Shown: positions 9,811-17,895 of the stretch, in pieces
Position numbering within the stretch: position 1 is the stretch's first letter
Layout of the letters: the number at the start of each line of letters is the position of its first letter
Program-made: the position numbers and the translations under genes
DNA from: Bacillota bacterium
GTDB taxonomy: Bacteria > Bacillota > UBA4882 > UBA8346
NCBI GenBank assembly: GCA_023394955.1
Contig: JAEWZY010000043.1
Location: forward strand, 1 to 64,000
Length of the DNA stretch: 64,000 nt
Direction: 5' to 3'
Notes under the pieces: model-generated
Database searches by the model: none
What the model saw: only the letters and a program-made list of their open reading frames with translations
Told to the model about the DNA's origin: nothing

Positions 9811-10224
9811 ATGATTAAGGAATATTGCGCGGGCGGGCTTGTCTTTGTAGACGGTAAATTGCTTGTTTTGGAACGCCATAATAAAGCCTGGGTTTTTCCA
9901 AAAGGACATATCGATCCCGGCGAAACCGCGTTGGTGGCGGCCTTGCGGGAAGTGAAAGAAGAGGCCGGCCTATCGGCCCGAATTATTGAGAGATTGGGCG
10001 CTTCCTCCTATAATTTTCCGGAATCAGGGGTCGAACATTTCAAGACCGTAGAATGGTTCCTGATGGAAGCGGCGCCGGGAGAGATAATTCCGGAAAAAGA
10101 TTTTTTCACCGCTTATCAACTGCTCACTTCGGCGGAGATCGACCGGTTAACATTTGGGCCGGATCGGGAAATGGCCAGGCGAGCGTTTACAAGGTATCAA
10201 AAATGGAAGGAGAGTCGAAAATGA
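9811..10224 (+). CDS. Nudix hydrolase, Ap4A hydrolase-like
   Basis: A 137-residue Nudix hydrolase. The Nudix box GHIDPGETALVAALREVKEE continuing AGL fits G-x5-E-x7-REUxEExGU exactly. The preceding strands (GGLVFVDGKLLVLERH...WVFPKGH) resemble bis(5'-nucleosyl)-tetraphosphatases, which cleave Ap4A, a side product of aminoacyl-tRNA synthetases. The stop overlaps the thrS start as ATGA (10221-10224), implying translational coupling. Placement under a threonine T-box makes a role in clearing Ap4A or related nucleotides plausible but unproven. AAGGAG precedes the ATG. Confidence 0.92.
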   Translation: MIKEYCAGGLVFVDGKLLVLERHNKAWVFPKGHIDPGETALVAALREVKEEAGLSARIIERLGASSYNFPESGVEHFKTVEWFLMEAAPGEIIPEKDFFTAYQLLTSAEIDRLTFGPDREMARRAFTRYQKWKESRK

Positions 10225-12131
10225 AAGTGATTTTTCCCGATCAAAGCGTTAGAGAGTATCCGGACGGGACTACTCCATTACAAGTCGCGGAGTCAATCGG
10301 ACCCCGTTTAGCTAAAGAGGTAATTGCGGCTAAGATTAATGATCATTTAATCGATTTAAACCGGCCACTTCAGGGTGAGATCGGTTTACAATTAATTAAG
10401 CCTGAAGATCCGGAAGGGCTTGAAATTATACGCCATTCAGCCTCCCATGTTATGGCCCAGGCAGTGCTGAGACTTTACCCCGGAGCGAAACTCGCCATCG
10501 GGCCGGCGATTGAAAACGGGTTTTATTATGATTTTGAGCTGCCCCAGCCGCTGACTGCGGAAGATTTGCCCAGGATCGAAGGGGAGATGGCTAAGATCAT
10601 CAGCGCCGATCTGCCTTTTGAGAGGTATGAGCTTAGTAAGGCGGAAGCTTTGGAGCTCTTCCAAGCAAAGGGTGAGAAGTACAAGCAAGAGTTAGTCGAA
10701 GGACTGGAGGACGGCTCGATCTCCTTTTATAAACAAGGGGATTTTACCGATCTTTGCCGGGGACCGCACCTGCCCAGTACCGGGCGGATCAAGGCCTTCA
10801 AGTTGATGTCCGTTGCCGGGGCTTACTGGCGGGGGGATTCTTCCCGGGAGATGCTGCAGCGGATTTACGGGACTGCGTTTGCTTCCAAGTCCCAGTTGGA
10901 TGATTATCTGAAGTTTCTGGAGGAAGCGGCCAAGCGCGACCATCGTAAACTCGGCAAAGAGCTGGATTTGTTTTCAATTGACGACCAGATCGGCGGCGGC
11001 CTGGTGCTCTGGCATCCCAAGGGGGCCCGGATTCGGCATGAGATCGAGAACTTTTGGAAAGAGGAGCATTATAAGAACGGTTATGAGCTGGTCTATACTC
11101 CCCATATCGGCAAGGCCAATCTTTGGGAGACCAGCGGCCATCTGGGTTTTTACAAGGAGAACATGTACGCGCCGATGGAGATCGAGGGGCAACCGTTTTA
11201 CGCCAAACCGATGAACTGTCCCTTCCATATCGCGATCTACAAGAACCGGGGCCGATCTTACCGGGAGTTGCCCTTCCGCTGGGCGGAGTTGGGCACGGTC
11301 TACCGTTATGAAAAGAGCGGTGTTTTACACGGTTTGCTCCGGGTGCGCGGCTTTACCCAGGACGACGCTCATATATTCTGCCGGCCGGACCAAATGCCGG
11401 AGGAGATCGACCGGACTTTGAATTTCTGTTTATACCTGATCCGTTCCTTCGGTTTTAAAAATTTCAAGCTTTATTTAGCCACCCGTCCCGAAGGATCCGT
11501 CGGCGAACAAGACCGGTGGGACGCGGCCACGGAAGCGTTAAGGCAGGCGATTGCCAAGACCGGTCTCCCCAGTGAAGTGGATGAAGGGGGCGGCGCTTTT
11601 TACGGCCCGAAGATCGATCTGAAGATTAAGGACGCTTTAGGCCGGGAATGGCAATGTTCCACCATTCAGTTTGATTTCAACGAGCCGGAACGGTTTGATC
11701 TGACTTATAAAGGGAGCGATGGCGCGGACCACCGTCCTTATATGATCCACCGGGCGCTCTTAGGATCGCTGGAGCGGTTTTTCGGAGTATTGCTGGAACA
11801 TTATGAAGGCGCGCTCCCGGTCTGGCTGGCCCCGGTGCAGGCGCTGCTCCTACCGGTGTTGCCGGAGAACCACGAGTATGCGCGAACGGTCATGGAGCAA
11901 CTGCGGCAGAAGGGGATAAGGGCTGAGATTGACTCCAGGAATGAGAAGATTGGTTACCGGATCAGAGAAGCTCAACTGCAGAAGGTCCCGTATATGCTGG
12001 TAGTCGGCGAACGGGAGGCCGCCGCAGGAGCGGCGGCTGTCAGGGCCAGGAAGGAAGGAGACCTGGGAGTGAGGAAGATGGAGGAGATTATCAGTAGGAT
12101 TGTGGATGAGATAAATCGCAGATTGCGCTGA
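10221..12131 (+). CDS. thrS: Threonyl-tRNA synthetase
   Basis: A class II synthetase that charges tRNA-Thr; 636 residues, full length. Domains in order: TGS (residues 1 to ~62, FPDQSVREYPDGTTPLQVAE), editing domain with HSASH and DLCRGPH metal/editing motifs, catalytic core (NCPFHIAIYK, FRWAELGTVYRYE, GFTQDDAHIF, MIHRALLGSLERF) and C-terminal anticodon-binding domain. ATG 10221 after AAGGAGAG is the family start; a longer frame to 10053 runs through the nudix gene and is spurious. It overlaps the nudix gene by 4 nt and is controlled by the T-box upstream. Confidence 0.98.
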   Translation: MKVIFPDQSVREYPDGTTPLQVAESIGPRLAKEVIAAKINDHLIDLNRPLQGEIGLQLIKPEDPEGLEIIRHSASHVMAQAVLRLYPGAKLAIGPAIENGFYYDFELPQPLTAEDLPRIEGEMAKIISADLPFERYELSKAEALELFQAKGEKYKQELVEGLEDGSISFYKQGDFTDLCRGPHLPSTGRIKAFKLMSVAGAYWRGDSSREMLQRIYGTAFASKSQLDDYLKFLEEAAKRDHRKLGKELDLFSIDDQIGGGLVLWHPKGARIRHEIENFWKEEHYKNGYELVYTPHIGKANLWETSGHLGFYKENMYAPMEIEGQPFYAKPMNCPFHIAIYKNRGRSYRELPFRWAELGTVYRYEKSGVLHGLLRVRGFTQDDAHIFCRPDQMPEEIDRTLNFCLYLIRSFGFKNFKLYLATRPEGSVGEQDRWDAATEALRQAIAKTGLPSEVDEGGGAFYGPKIDLKIKDALGREWQCSTIQFDFNEPERFDLTYKGSDGADHRPYMIHRALLGSLERFFGVLLEHYEGALPVWLAPVQALLLPVLPENHEYARTVMEQLRQKGIRAEIDSRNEKIGYRIREAQLQKVPYMLVVGEREAAAGAAAVRARKEGDLGVRKMEEIISRIVDEINRRLR

Positions 12132-12198
12132 GAACACGGATGACGCTGATGGTAACGGGGTATTGATTTGGCCTTAGCTAATTGAATTGAGCTGGAAT

Positions 12199-12231
12199 AA
12201 AGGGGCTGTTGATAAAAGCGGCCTCTTTTTG
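12199..12231 (+). terminator. Rho-independent terminator after thrS
   Basis: AAAGGGGCTG (12199-12208) pairs with CGGCCTCTTT (12219-12228), allowing G-U pairs, and is followed by a short T-run. Confidence 0.65.
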
Positions 12232-12372
12232 TTATGAAAAGATATTTATTGACCAAAGTAGTCTTGGCTCATTGTTAATATAAAGAATGGGAGAAACAAT
12301 GTTATGAACGAAGTCAGTTGGAAATACATGAGGAATAAAAAAGACCTTACGGGCGGTTTCGAATAGATCATT

Positions 12373-12545
12373 AGCAGCTCAAAACTGAACTAATATGCAG
12401 TTCCCCACTGCCAACGAGCAGTTCCCGACTCCATGCAAGCGGTTCCGAACTCCAAGAATGGGGTTTTTAACCACGAAGCGAGCAGTCCTGAACTCCGTGT
12501 CGGCAGATGACCAACGCCAAAAAGGAAGTTCTGAACTTCGTATTC
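12373..12545. repeat. Diverged ~21-nt tandem repeat array, left copy
   Basis: About eight units of 21-23 nt follow the pattern gcagttcNNNactccNNNcaa. Several contain an AGTTC-n-GAACT dyad. The unit beginning at 12418, gcagttcccgactccatgca, is nearly identical to the unit at 15056 in the larger array downstream, so the two arrays are one family. On the minus strand units read as heptads such as LEFGTAC. The gap 12232-12756 otherwise shows no supported gene. Confidence 0.75.
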
Positions 12546-12756
12546 TATCTTTCTCCTCCAGTGGAGAAACGAACGGTGTTCCTTATAGCCCAGAGACAGG
12601 ACAGTATAGCAAACTGTCATTAATCTGGCATTATATTTATGGGATGATGTATATTCGATATTAACAAATGTGGGGGTTGGGATGATAATAGCATACCAAT
12701 CAACTGGCTTTAAATTTTTAAACATTTTTGCTATAATATTTATGGGAGAATCATTA

Positions 12757-13023
12757 ATGCCAGTTATTTCAATGTTTTATGGAATAATTATTTATATGTT
12801 TGCTGAAAAAAACAAACAGCATAATAAACCCCATATTCATGCGGAATATCAGGGTAAAGAAGCGGTATTAGCATTTGATGGAGAAATTTTAGCCGGAGAA
12901 ATACCTTCCAGACAATTAAAAATGATTATCGGCTGGATGGCGATCCATGAAGATGAATTACAGGCGGATTGGAAACTACTTTCCGAAGGGAAAGAATATT
13001 TTAAGATTGAACCTTTGAAATGA
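12757..13023 (+). CDS. DUF4160 family protein
   Basis: An 88-residue protein with the DUF4160 hallmarks: MPVISMFYGIIIYMF start, HNKPHIHAEY, AVLAFDGEILAGEIPSRQLK and W-IHEDELQADW. ATG 12757 is chosen over the upstream frame because the family begins MPxIS and GGGAGA precedes it at 12744. The next gene, DUF2442, starts 9 nt later, a recurrent pairing in bacterial genomes. A toxin-antitoxin-like role has been suggested for such small pairs, but no activity can be read from the sequence. Confidence 0.88.
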   Translation: MPVISMFYGIIIYMFAEKNKQHNKPHIHAEYQGKEAVLAFDGEILAGEIPSRQLKMIIGWMAIHEDELQADWKLLSEGKEYFKIEPLK

Positions 13024-13032
13024 GGTGAAATG

Positions 13033-13272
13033 ATGAGGCCGCAAATTATTGATGTTCAACCGCTAGATGATTATAAGCTTTTTTTAACATTTGAAAATGG
13101 TGAAAAGAAAATATACGATATGAACTATTGGTTGGACAAACCGATGTTCCAAGAGCTAAAAAACATAGATTTATTTCGGACTGTTAAAGTAGCGGGATTA
13201 AGCATTGCTTGGTTGCATGGTCAGGACTTATGTCCCGACGAACTTTATGAAGATAGTGAATTAGTCCAATAA
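13033..13272 (+). CDS. DUF2442 family protein
   Basis: A 79-residue protein of the DUF2442 family: an N-terminal strand (IIDVQPLDDYKLFLTFENGE), then YDMNYWLDKPMFQELK and a C-terminal IAWLHGQDLCPDELYE typical of the family. AGGTG sits 5 nt before ATG 13033; an ATG at 13030 is the alternative. Co-transcribed with the DUF4160 gene. Function not known. Confidence 0.87.
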   Translation: MRPQIIDVQPLDDYKLFLTFENGEKKIYDMNYWLDKPMFQELKNIDLFRTVKVAGLSIAWLHGQDLCPDELYEDSELVQ

Positions 13273-13297
13273 GACAAGGTGAAAGCCTTGTTTTTTA
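13273..13297 (+). terminator. Terminator after the DUF4160/DUF2442 pair
   Basis: ACAAGG (13274-13279) and CCTTGT (13286-13291) form a stem with a six-base loop, followed by TTTTTT. Confidence 0.7.
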
Positions 13298-13365
13298 TTT
13301 GAGTTGGATATCGGATTATACTTATGTCCGGAAGTTTTATACGTCTAAAATAAAATGAGGTTGAT

Positions 13366-13497
13366 ATGCCCCAAATTGAAAAAATTTATGATCGCCAGAT
13401 TTTATACAAAGAAGTATGGGAAGATCCGGTTACTACGTTTCTCAACGGTATGGTGTCTCCGATGTCGCAATTTAAATGTATGTTCAATCCAAAATAA
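13366..13497 (+). pseudogene. Frameshifted N-terminal remnant of a YDR..LY.EVW family protein
   Basis: The frame from ATG 13366 reads IEKIYDRQILYKEVWEDPVT and then loses sense. Shifting frame near 13435 gives SQRYGVSDVAI followed by a stop. Together these match the N-terminus of a family of hypothetical proteins beginning YDRxxLYxEVWxxPV...YGVSDVAL, which are normally much longer. The gene is broken by a frameshift and truncation. Confidence 0.6.
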
Positions 13498-13498
13498 A

Positions 13499-13535
13499 AC
13501 CCTCCCCATTTAACCCAACAAGGAGGGTCCTATTC
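13499..13535 (+). terminator. Possible terminator-like hairpin
   Basis: ACCCTCC (13499-13505) pairs with GGAGGGT (13522-13528). The T-run is weak. Confidence 0.35.
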
Positions 13536-13690
13536 TTATAAAATTTTTAGAAAAATGAGTCCTACGCGCTTTCTTCCTCGTCCTTCTGAGGCTTGCCCGG
13601 GTATCGGGCCCGAAGAACGTTATAGACCGTCTCCGCCTTTTGAATCTTTGATTTTTTCCCATATCGCACCAGGCTTATGGTTTTTTAATA

Positions 13691-13849
13691 GATCAGGATG
13701 CAAATACTACATTGAATGCCACTGTCACTATAAATGGGACACCAGTCAAACCTGATAATCATGTATACATTGGACCGCTGACAGGGGGAACCGTCGGGAT
13801 CATTGCCAATCATGCCTCGATTGGTACGATCCAAAAAACCTTCAACGTT
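13691..13849 (+). pseudogene. Fragment of a cadherin-like beta-sandwich surface domain
   Basis: In the frame through 13691 the sequence reads NATVTINGTPVKPDNHVYIG followed by PLTGG, then a Thr/Ile-rich strand ending KTFNV. This resembles the cadherin-like beta-sandwich domain repeated in bacterial surface proteins. There is no start, signal peptide or continuation, so it is a gene fragment. It abuts an unrelated fragment in another frame. Confidence 0.5.
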
Positions 13850-14042
13850 CGATCGGGGTTATCTGACCGTTACCAAGGATTATCAGGCAGAGGTTAGTAA
13901 GCGGATCAAAGAAGATTATGGGAATGGGCAGGAGTATTACGCGATGCATGGGAAACAGTTGATGGTGTTACCGGGAAAATCATTTGAGCAACCTTCGGTG
14001 GATTTTATTGAGTGGCATAATAAGAATGTGTTTGTATCATAG
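13850..14042 (+). pseudogene. C-terminal fragment of an HNH endonuclease-type protein
   Basis: From about 13857 the frame reads GYLTVTKDYQAEVSKRIKED followed by NGQEYYAMHGKQL, then LP...PSVDFIEWHNKNVF and a stop. This matches the C-terminal end of a family of HNH (putative restriction) endonucleases; the catalytic HNH part is absent. It is joined directly to the cadherin-like fragment, so the region records a deletion or recombination event. Confidence 0.5.
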
Positions 14043-14079
14043 CCTTTATTTTTAGTTGTAATAATCAAGGAGGTGAAAC

Positions 14080-14718
14080 ATGAAAAAAAGCTTTATCATA
14101 TTGGTGATAATTTGGTTTGTCTTATCTGGTTTTACAATTACTGCCTTTGACGATGACAAAAACTCCGATTTCTTAACGTTAAACCTTGGAGAATCAAAAG
14201 AGGGTGTAAACGAAAAGCTTAAGCTTCTTCAGGACAGCGGAGAAATTAAACAGATAAGTCAATCCGAGAATGGTTATCAAACCAATTTTTTAAACGAAGC
14301 GGCTACCTTTACAACTTCCTTCTATAAAGAACAACTTATTATCATTAATATTACCTTTCAAAATCAATTTAATGAAGCAGAGTACAATCAAAAACTAAGG
14401 GATTTTATTATCAATAAAACAAATCCTGGATTAAATGCGTTATATGGAGCTATCGTAAATGAAAATCAATTTCCCGACCCAACCTATTTTAACTCGCGTC
14501 AGTCAACTTGGTTGGCAAGATGGGGAACTACGAATTTGATTATCGAATCAGCGATAACTAAGAATGAAAATCAATATTTAATTAGCGTTAGTTTAAGCGA
14601 CAGAAAGCTTTTTAAGGATCTTGAATTGGAATTACGAAAAAAGACGGAAGAATCCAAAGAGGTATTAGAAAAGTTAAAGAAAAAAATTGAAGAACAAAAT
14701 AGTAAATCTTCAAGTTAA
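14080..14718 (+). CDS. Secreted protein of unknown function with C-terminal coiled coil
   Basis: 212 residues, not recognised. A signal peptide is clear (MKKSFIILVIIWFVLSGFTI, likely cleaved after ITA). The middle is a mixed alpha/beta region rich in Asn and Gln, and the last ~40 residues form a charged coiled coil (ELELRKKTEESKEVLEKLKK). AAGGAGGTG gives a strong ribosome binding site before ATG 14080. It lies in the decayed region between the two 21-nt repeat arrays. Probably exported; it lacks a lipobox Cys. Confidence 0.7.
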   Translation: MKKSFIILVIIWFVLSGFTITAFDDDKNSDFLTLNLGESKEGVNEKLKLLQDSGEIKQISQSENGYQTNFLNEAATFTTSFYKEQLIIINITFQNQFNEAEYNQKLRDFIINKTNPGLNALYGAIVNENQFPDPTYFNSRQSTWLARWGTTNLIIESAITKNENQYLISVSLSDRKLFKDLELELRKKTEESKEVLEKLKKKIEEQNSKSSS

Positions 14719-14727
14719 GGAGATCCA

Positions 14728-14940
14728 TGTCCAACTGCCACCAAACCGTCGGTTCAGTAGAGAGGAAACCGCCATTTCAGGATGGCTTTAAACCCTGCTA
14801 AATCCGAGTCCAACTAAGACCTTTGCGTCCCTCTTTGCTGAACAACCGTAAATACCGGCTTCCGGGCAGAGAGGGACCAACAATTGTAACTACAGGCAAT
14901 AATCCATCTTAGGGTGAGTCGGTCTTAGGCAATTCTTCCG
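14728..14940 (+). other. Non-coding stretch with nested, mutually exclusive inverted repeats
   Basis: GTTCAGTAGAGAGG (about 14750) can pair over 14 bp with CCTCTTTGCTGAAC (about 14833), counting G-U pairs. The same CCTCTTTGC arm can instead pair with GCAGAGAGGGAC (about 14866). CTAAGACC (about 14814) pairs with GGTCTTAG (about 14930). A local hairpin GCCATttcaggATGGC lies inside. The competing pairings suggest a structured RNA or an element end; no known RNA family was recognised. Confidence 0.35.
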
Positions 14941-15036
14941 ACCCCAATTTACAATGTATAATTGAAAATGTACAATTAAAAAACCGGAACTCGGAGCTTT
15001 GAGCTAGGAACTGGAAGCTTAAACCTGCGAATCCCC

Positions 15037-15479
15037 TTTTTTCAACTTCTAAAAGGCAGTTCCCAACTCCATGCAAGCAGTTCAAAACTATCAATAGCCA
15101 GTTTCTCAACTCCAAACAAGCAGTCTCCAACTCCACGCGTGCAGTTCCGAACTCCGCGCGAGTGGTTTTGAACTGCTGAGTTAAAGTTCAAAACTGATAT
15201 CCAGTGGAGTTCCCAACTCCAAACAAGGGGTTCACAGTTCCAAACATGCGATTTTTAACTCCACGCCGGCGGTTCCCGACTCCAAGTTTGCAGTCCCTCA
15301 ACTTCAAAGAGCTAGTTCTGAACTCCATGGACGCAGTTTAGAATTCCAAAAGAGCGGTCTCCGGCTCCAAATATGCGGTTTCAAACTCCGCGCTGCCAGT
15401 TCTGGACTTCCTGCGAGCTGTTCCAACCCCCGTTCCGGCAGTTCCTCAACTCCAAAAAGGCAGTTTCAAGCTCTTATAG
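15037..15479. repeat. Diverged ~21-nt tandem repeat array, right copy (~20 units)
   Basis: About 20 units of 19-24 nt (mostly 21) follow gcagttcNNaactccaNNcNN. Many hold AGTTC-n-GAACT-type dyads, for example gcagttccgaactccgcgcg at 15141. Units differ at many positions, so this is an old minisatellite-like array and not a CRISPR array. On the minus strand the units read as heptads (for example LEVEKRG, VGNCLLE), but frames are interrupted. Confidence 0.8.
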
Positions 15480-15509
15480 CTCGGATAATCTTCCCATATC
15501 GCCATTTTA

Positions 15510-15538
15510 TTGACATTATCGGGGACTTTTGATATATT
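15510..15538 (+). promoter_or_regulatory. Promoter of the branched-chain amino acid ABC operon
   Basis: TTGACA at 15510-15515 with a 17-nt spacer to TATATT at 15533-15538, about 100 nt upstream of the binding-protein gene. Confidence 0.65.
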
Positions 15539-15635
15539 TTAAAGTATGACATATTTTCAATAAATACCGGAAGAGATGTATAAAATACATTGTTGTTCCG
15601 TATTTATATTAAAACTAATAAGGGGGGGTATTCCG

Positions 15636-16775
15636 ATGTCGAAAGGAAAGATTTTAACATTATTAGTAATTCTAGCGATGATCGGTTCTTTAGTGGTTGG
15701 TTGCGGTAAAAGCGATACGATTAAAATCGGCACTATCCAATCAATCAGCGGACCGGTATCCACTTATGGGATTCAAACCAGGGACGCGATTAAAATGGCG
15801 GTTGAAGAGATTAACGCCAACGGCGGGGTCCTCGGGAAACAAATCGAATTGATTGTGGAAGATGATGAGGCCAGCCCCGATAAGACCACCAACGCCTTTA
15901 AAAAGTTAGTCGCCAAAGATAAGGTAGTCAGCATCATCGGCGCGCTAATCAGCAAATGTACCCTTGCCATAACTCAAGAAGCCCAAGCTAAAAAAGTAGT
16001 TTTACTGACGCCGACTTCTACCAATGATACAGTTACCGATGCCGGAGACTATGTTTTCATGAGTTGTTACAATGATTCTTTCCAAGGCCAGGTAGGCGCT
16101 CAGTTCGCTTTTGAAACCCTGCGCGCTAAAAATGCGGCAATCCTTTACGATATTACCAATGATTATTCCAAAGGATTGACCACTAACTTTAAAGAGAAAT
16201 TCGAGGAATTGGGCGGAAAAGTGATTGTCTCCGAATCATATAGCGCGGGGGATAAAGATTTCAACGCCCAACTCACCAAGATTAAAGCCGCTAAACCGGA
16301 TATTTTGTTCATTCCCGATTATTATAATACAGTTTCCCTGATTGCCAAACAAGTTAGAAGCCAAGGGCTTAACGTAGCGATGCTGGGAGCGGATGGTTGG
16401 GATGAAATCACCAACAATGCCGGCGATGAGGTTTTGGGTTCTTATTATTGCAACCATTATTCACCCATGTCCGATGATCTCGATGTCCAGACCTTCGTCG
16501 AAAAATATACCGAGAAATATGATATGACCCCCAATGCTTTAGCTGCCCTTGGTTACGACGCTACTTACATTTTAATGGATGCCATTGAAAGGGCGGGTTC
16601 GACCGATTCGGATCTAATCAAAGCCGCTTTGATGGAGACCGACGGCAAATTTGTAACCGGAAATATTAGATTTAACGAACAGCGCCGGCCGATTAAATCC
16701 GCGGTAATGCTTAAAATTGTAAAAAGCGCCGATGGGAAATTAATCACCGAATATGCAGGTACTGTTAATCCTTAA
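15636..16775 (+). CDS. Branched-chain amino acid-type ABC transporter substrate-binding lipoprotein
   Basis: A 379-residue periplasmic-binding protein type 1 of the Leu/Ile/Val-binding class, delivering substrate to the LivHM permease encoded downstream. The signal peptide ends in a lipobox (LVVGC), so the mature protein is lipid-anchored. The fold signature IKIGTIQSISGPVSTYGIQT is followed by AVEEINANGGVLGKQIELIV. ATG 15636 behind AGGGGGGG is chosen; an upstream in-frame extension to 15576 would precede the signal peptide. Substrate (branched-chain amino acid versus another amide) is inferred from family only. Confidence 0.93.
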   Translation: MSKGKILTLLVILAMIGSLVVGCGKSDTIKIGTIQSISGPVSTYGIQTRDAIKMAVEEINANGGVLGKQIELIVEDDEASPDKTTNAFKKLVAKDKVVSIIGALISKCTLAITQEAQAKKVVLLTPTSTNDTVTDAGDYVFMSCYNDSFQGQVGAQFAFETLRAKNAAILYDITNDYSKGLTTNFKEKFEELGGKVIVSESYSAGDKDFNAQLTKIKAAKPDILFIPDYYNTVSLIAKQVRSQGLNVAMLGADGWDEITNNAGDEVLGSYYCNHYSPMSDDLDVQTFVEKYTEKYDMTPNALAALGYDATYILMDAIERAGSTDSDLIKAALMETDGKFVTGNIRFNEQRRPIKSAVMLKIVKSADGKLITEYAGTVNP

Positions 16776-16841
16776 ACGAAAACTAATGCATCTTTTTTCT
16801 TCAAAAAACCATTAAAATAATGTATAATTTATTTAAGTTTG

Positions 16842-16873
16842 AATAATGGGGGAATCGAGGTTCTCCCATTATT
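16842..16873 (+). terminator. Intra-operon hairpin between binding protein and permease genes
   Basis: AATAATGGGGGAA (16842-16854) pairs with TTCTCCCATTATT (16861-16873) over 13 bp around a 6-nt loop. There is no strong T-run, so it may be a partial terminator or mRNA 3'-end stabiliser that lets the binding protein be made in excess. Confidence 0.5.
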
Positions 16874-16974
16874 CTATATAGTCGTTCCCGTCAATCTTCA
16901 TTTGACTCAAGTGAATCATTAAAGCTTGAGATTGATTGGGTTTGGCATTTTAAGCAATCCAAAGAGGTGGGATT

Positions 16975-17880
16975 ATGGGAATAGGGCAACAATTTTTACA
17001 GCAAATGGTGAACGGTTTGGCGTTAGGGAGCATTTATGCCCTTATAGCATTAGGATACACAATGGTCTATGGTATCGTGCAATTGATCAATTTTGCCCAT
17101 GGCGACATTCTAATGCTGGGAGCTTTCGCCGGTTTCTTTGTTCTAGTCGCGGCTGCGGTAGCAGTTACGCCGCTCACTTTTATAGCCGCTTTTTTGGTGG
17201 CGATGTTAGTTTGCGCAATGTTCGGTATCATCATCGAACGCGCTTGTTACAAACCATTACGGAACGCCCCCCGCATCAATGCTTTGATCACCGCCATCGG
17301 TGTTTCGATTTTTATTGAAAACGCCGCTAGAGTGATCCCGCAAATCGGACCGAATCCGCGGCAGTATCCCACCCTTCCAAATATTAACTATGATCTGGCG
17401 GGAGTAGGGATTAGCCGGATTCAAGCGATTGTTTTTTTAGTCTCCATCGCATTAATGGTTCTTTTAAACTATGTCGTCAATTACACTAAAATTGGAAAAG
17501 CAATGCGGGCGGTATCATATGACCGTAGCGCCGCCTTATTAATGGGTATTAATGTTAACAAAATTATTTCTTTTACCTTTGCCATCGGTTCAGCTCTTGC
17601 CGCCGCCGCCGGGATACTTTTCGCCAGCGCCTACCCTCAAGTAGAACCATATATGGGAATTATGCCGGGATTAAAGGCTTTTGTCGCCGCTGTTTTAGGC
17701 GGTATCGGCAGTATTCCCGGGGCAATGATCGGCGGATTTATTATGGGTGTGGCCGAAACTCTTACCAAAGGCTTCATTTCGTCCCAATTGGCTGACGCCA
17801 TCGCTTTTGGAATTTTAATCATTATCTTGGTAGTCAAACCTACCGGAATCTTAGGCCGCAATGTTAGTGAAAAGGTATAA
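16975..17880 (+). CDS. livH: Branched-chain amino acid ABC transporter permease LivH
   Basis: A 301-residue inner-membrane permease with about eight hydrophobic segments. LivH features are clear: QQMVNGLALGSIYALIALGY at the N-terminus, YTMVYGIVQLINFAHGDILM, and AAVLGGIGSIPGAMIGG near the C-terminus. It forms the channel with LivM. The ATG follows AGAGGTGG. First of four tightly packed genes livHMGF. Confidence 0.96.
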   Translation: MGIGQQFLQQMVNGLALGSIYALIALGYTMVYGIVQLINFAHGDILMLGAFAGFFVLVAAAVAVTPLTFIAAFLVAMLVCAMFGIIIERACYKPLRNAPRINALITAIGVSIFIENAARVIPQIGPNPRQYPTLPNINYDLAGVGISRIQAIVFLVSIALMVLLNYVVNYTKIGKAMRAVSYDRSAALLMGINVNKIISFTFAIGSALAAAAGILFASAYPQVEPYMGIMPGLKAFVAAVLGGIGSIPGAMIGGFIMGVAETLTKGFISSQLADAIAFGILIIILVVKPTGILGRNVSEKV

Positions 17881-17895
17881 GGCGAGGTGGAAAAG

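Noticed and set aside
10053..10220. Longer thrS start
   Set aside because: The extension runs through the nudix gene in another frame and lacks threonyl-tRNA synthetase similarity; ATG 10221 with its ribosome binding site fits the family.
12395..12664. Protein-coding gene over the left repeat array
   Set aside because: The frame only reflects the 21-nt period (QFPTANE-type heptads); there is no ribosome binding site and the units change phase.
13803..14042. Intact 79-residue gene
   Set aside because: Its N-terminal residues come from the neighbouring fragment in another frame, and only the C-terminal part resembles an HNH-type protein; treated as a pseudogene.
14909..15136. Minus-strand heptad-repeat protein
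   Set aside because: Short frame within the degenerate repeat; stops interrupt it and unit lengths are not all multiples of three.
15037..15479. CRISPR array
   Set aside because: Units are contiguous, ~21 nt and diverged throughout; there is no constant repeat separated by unique spacers and no cas gene.
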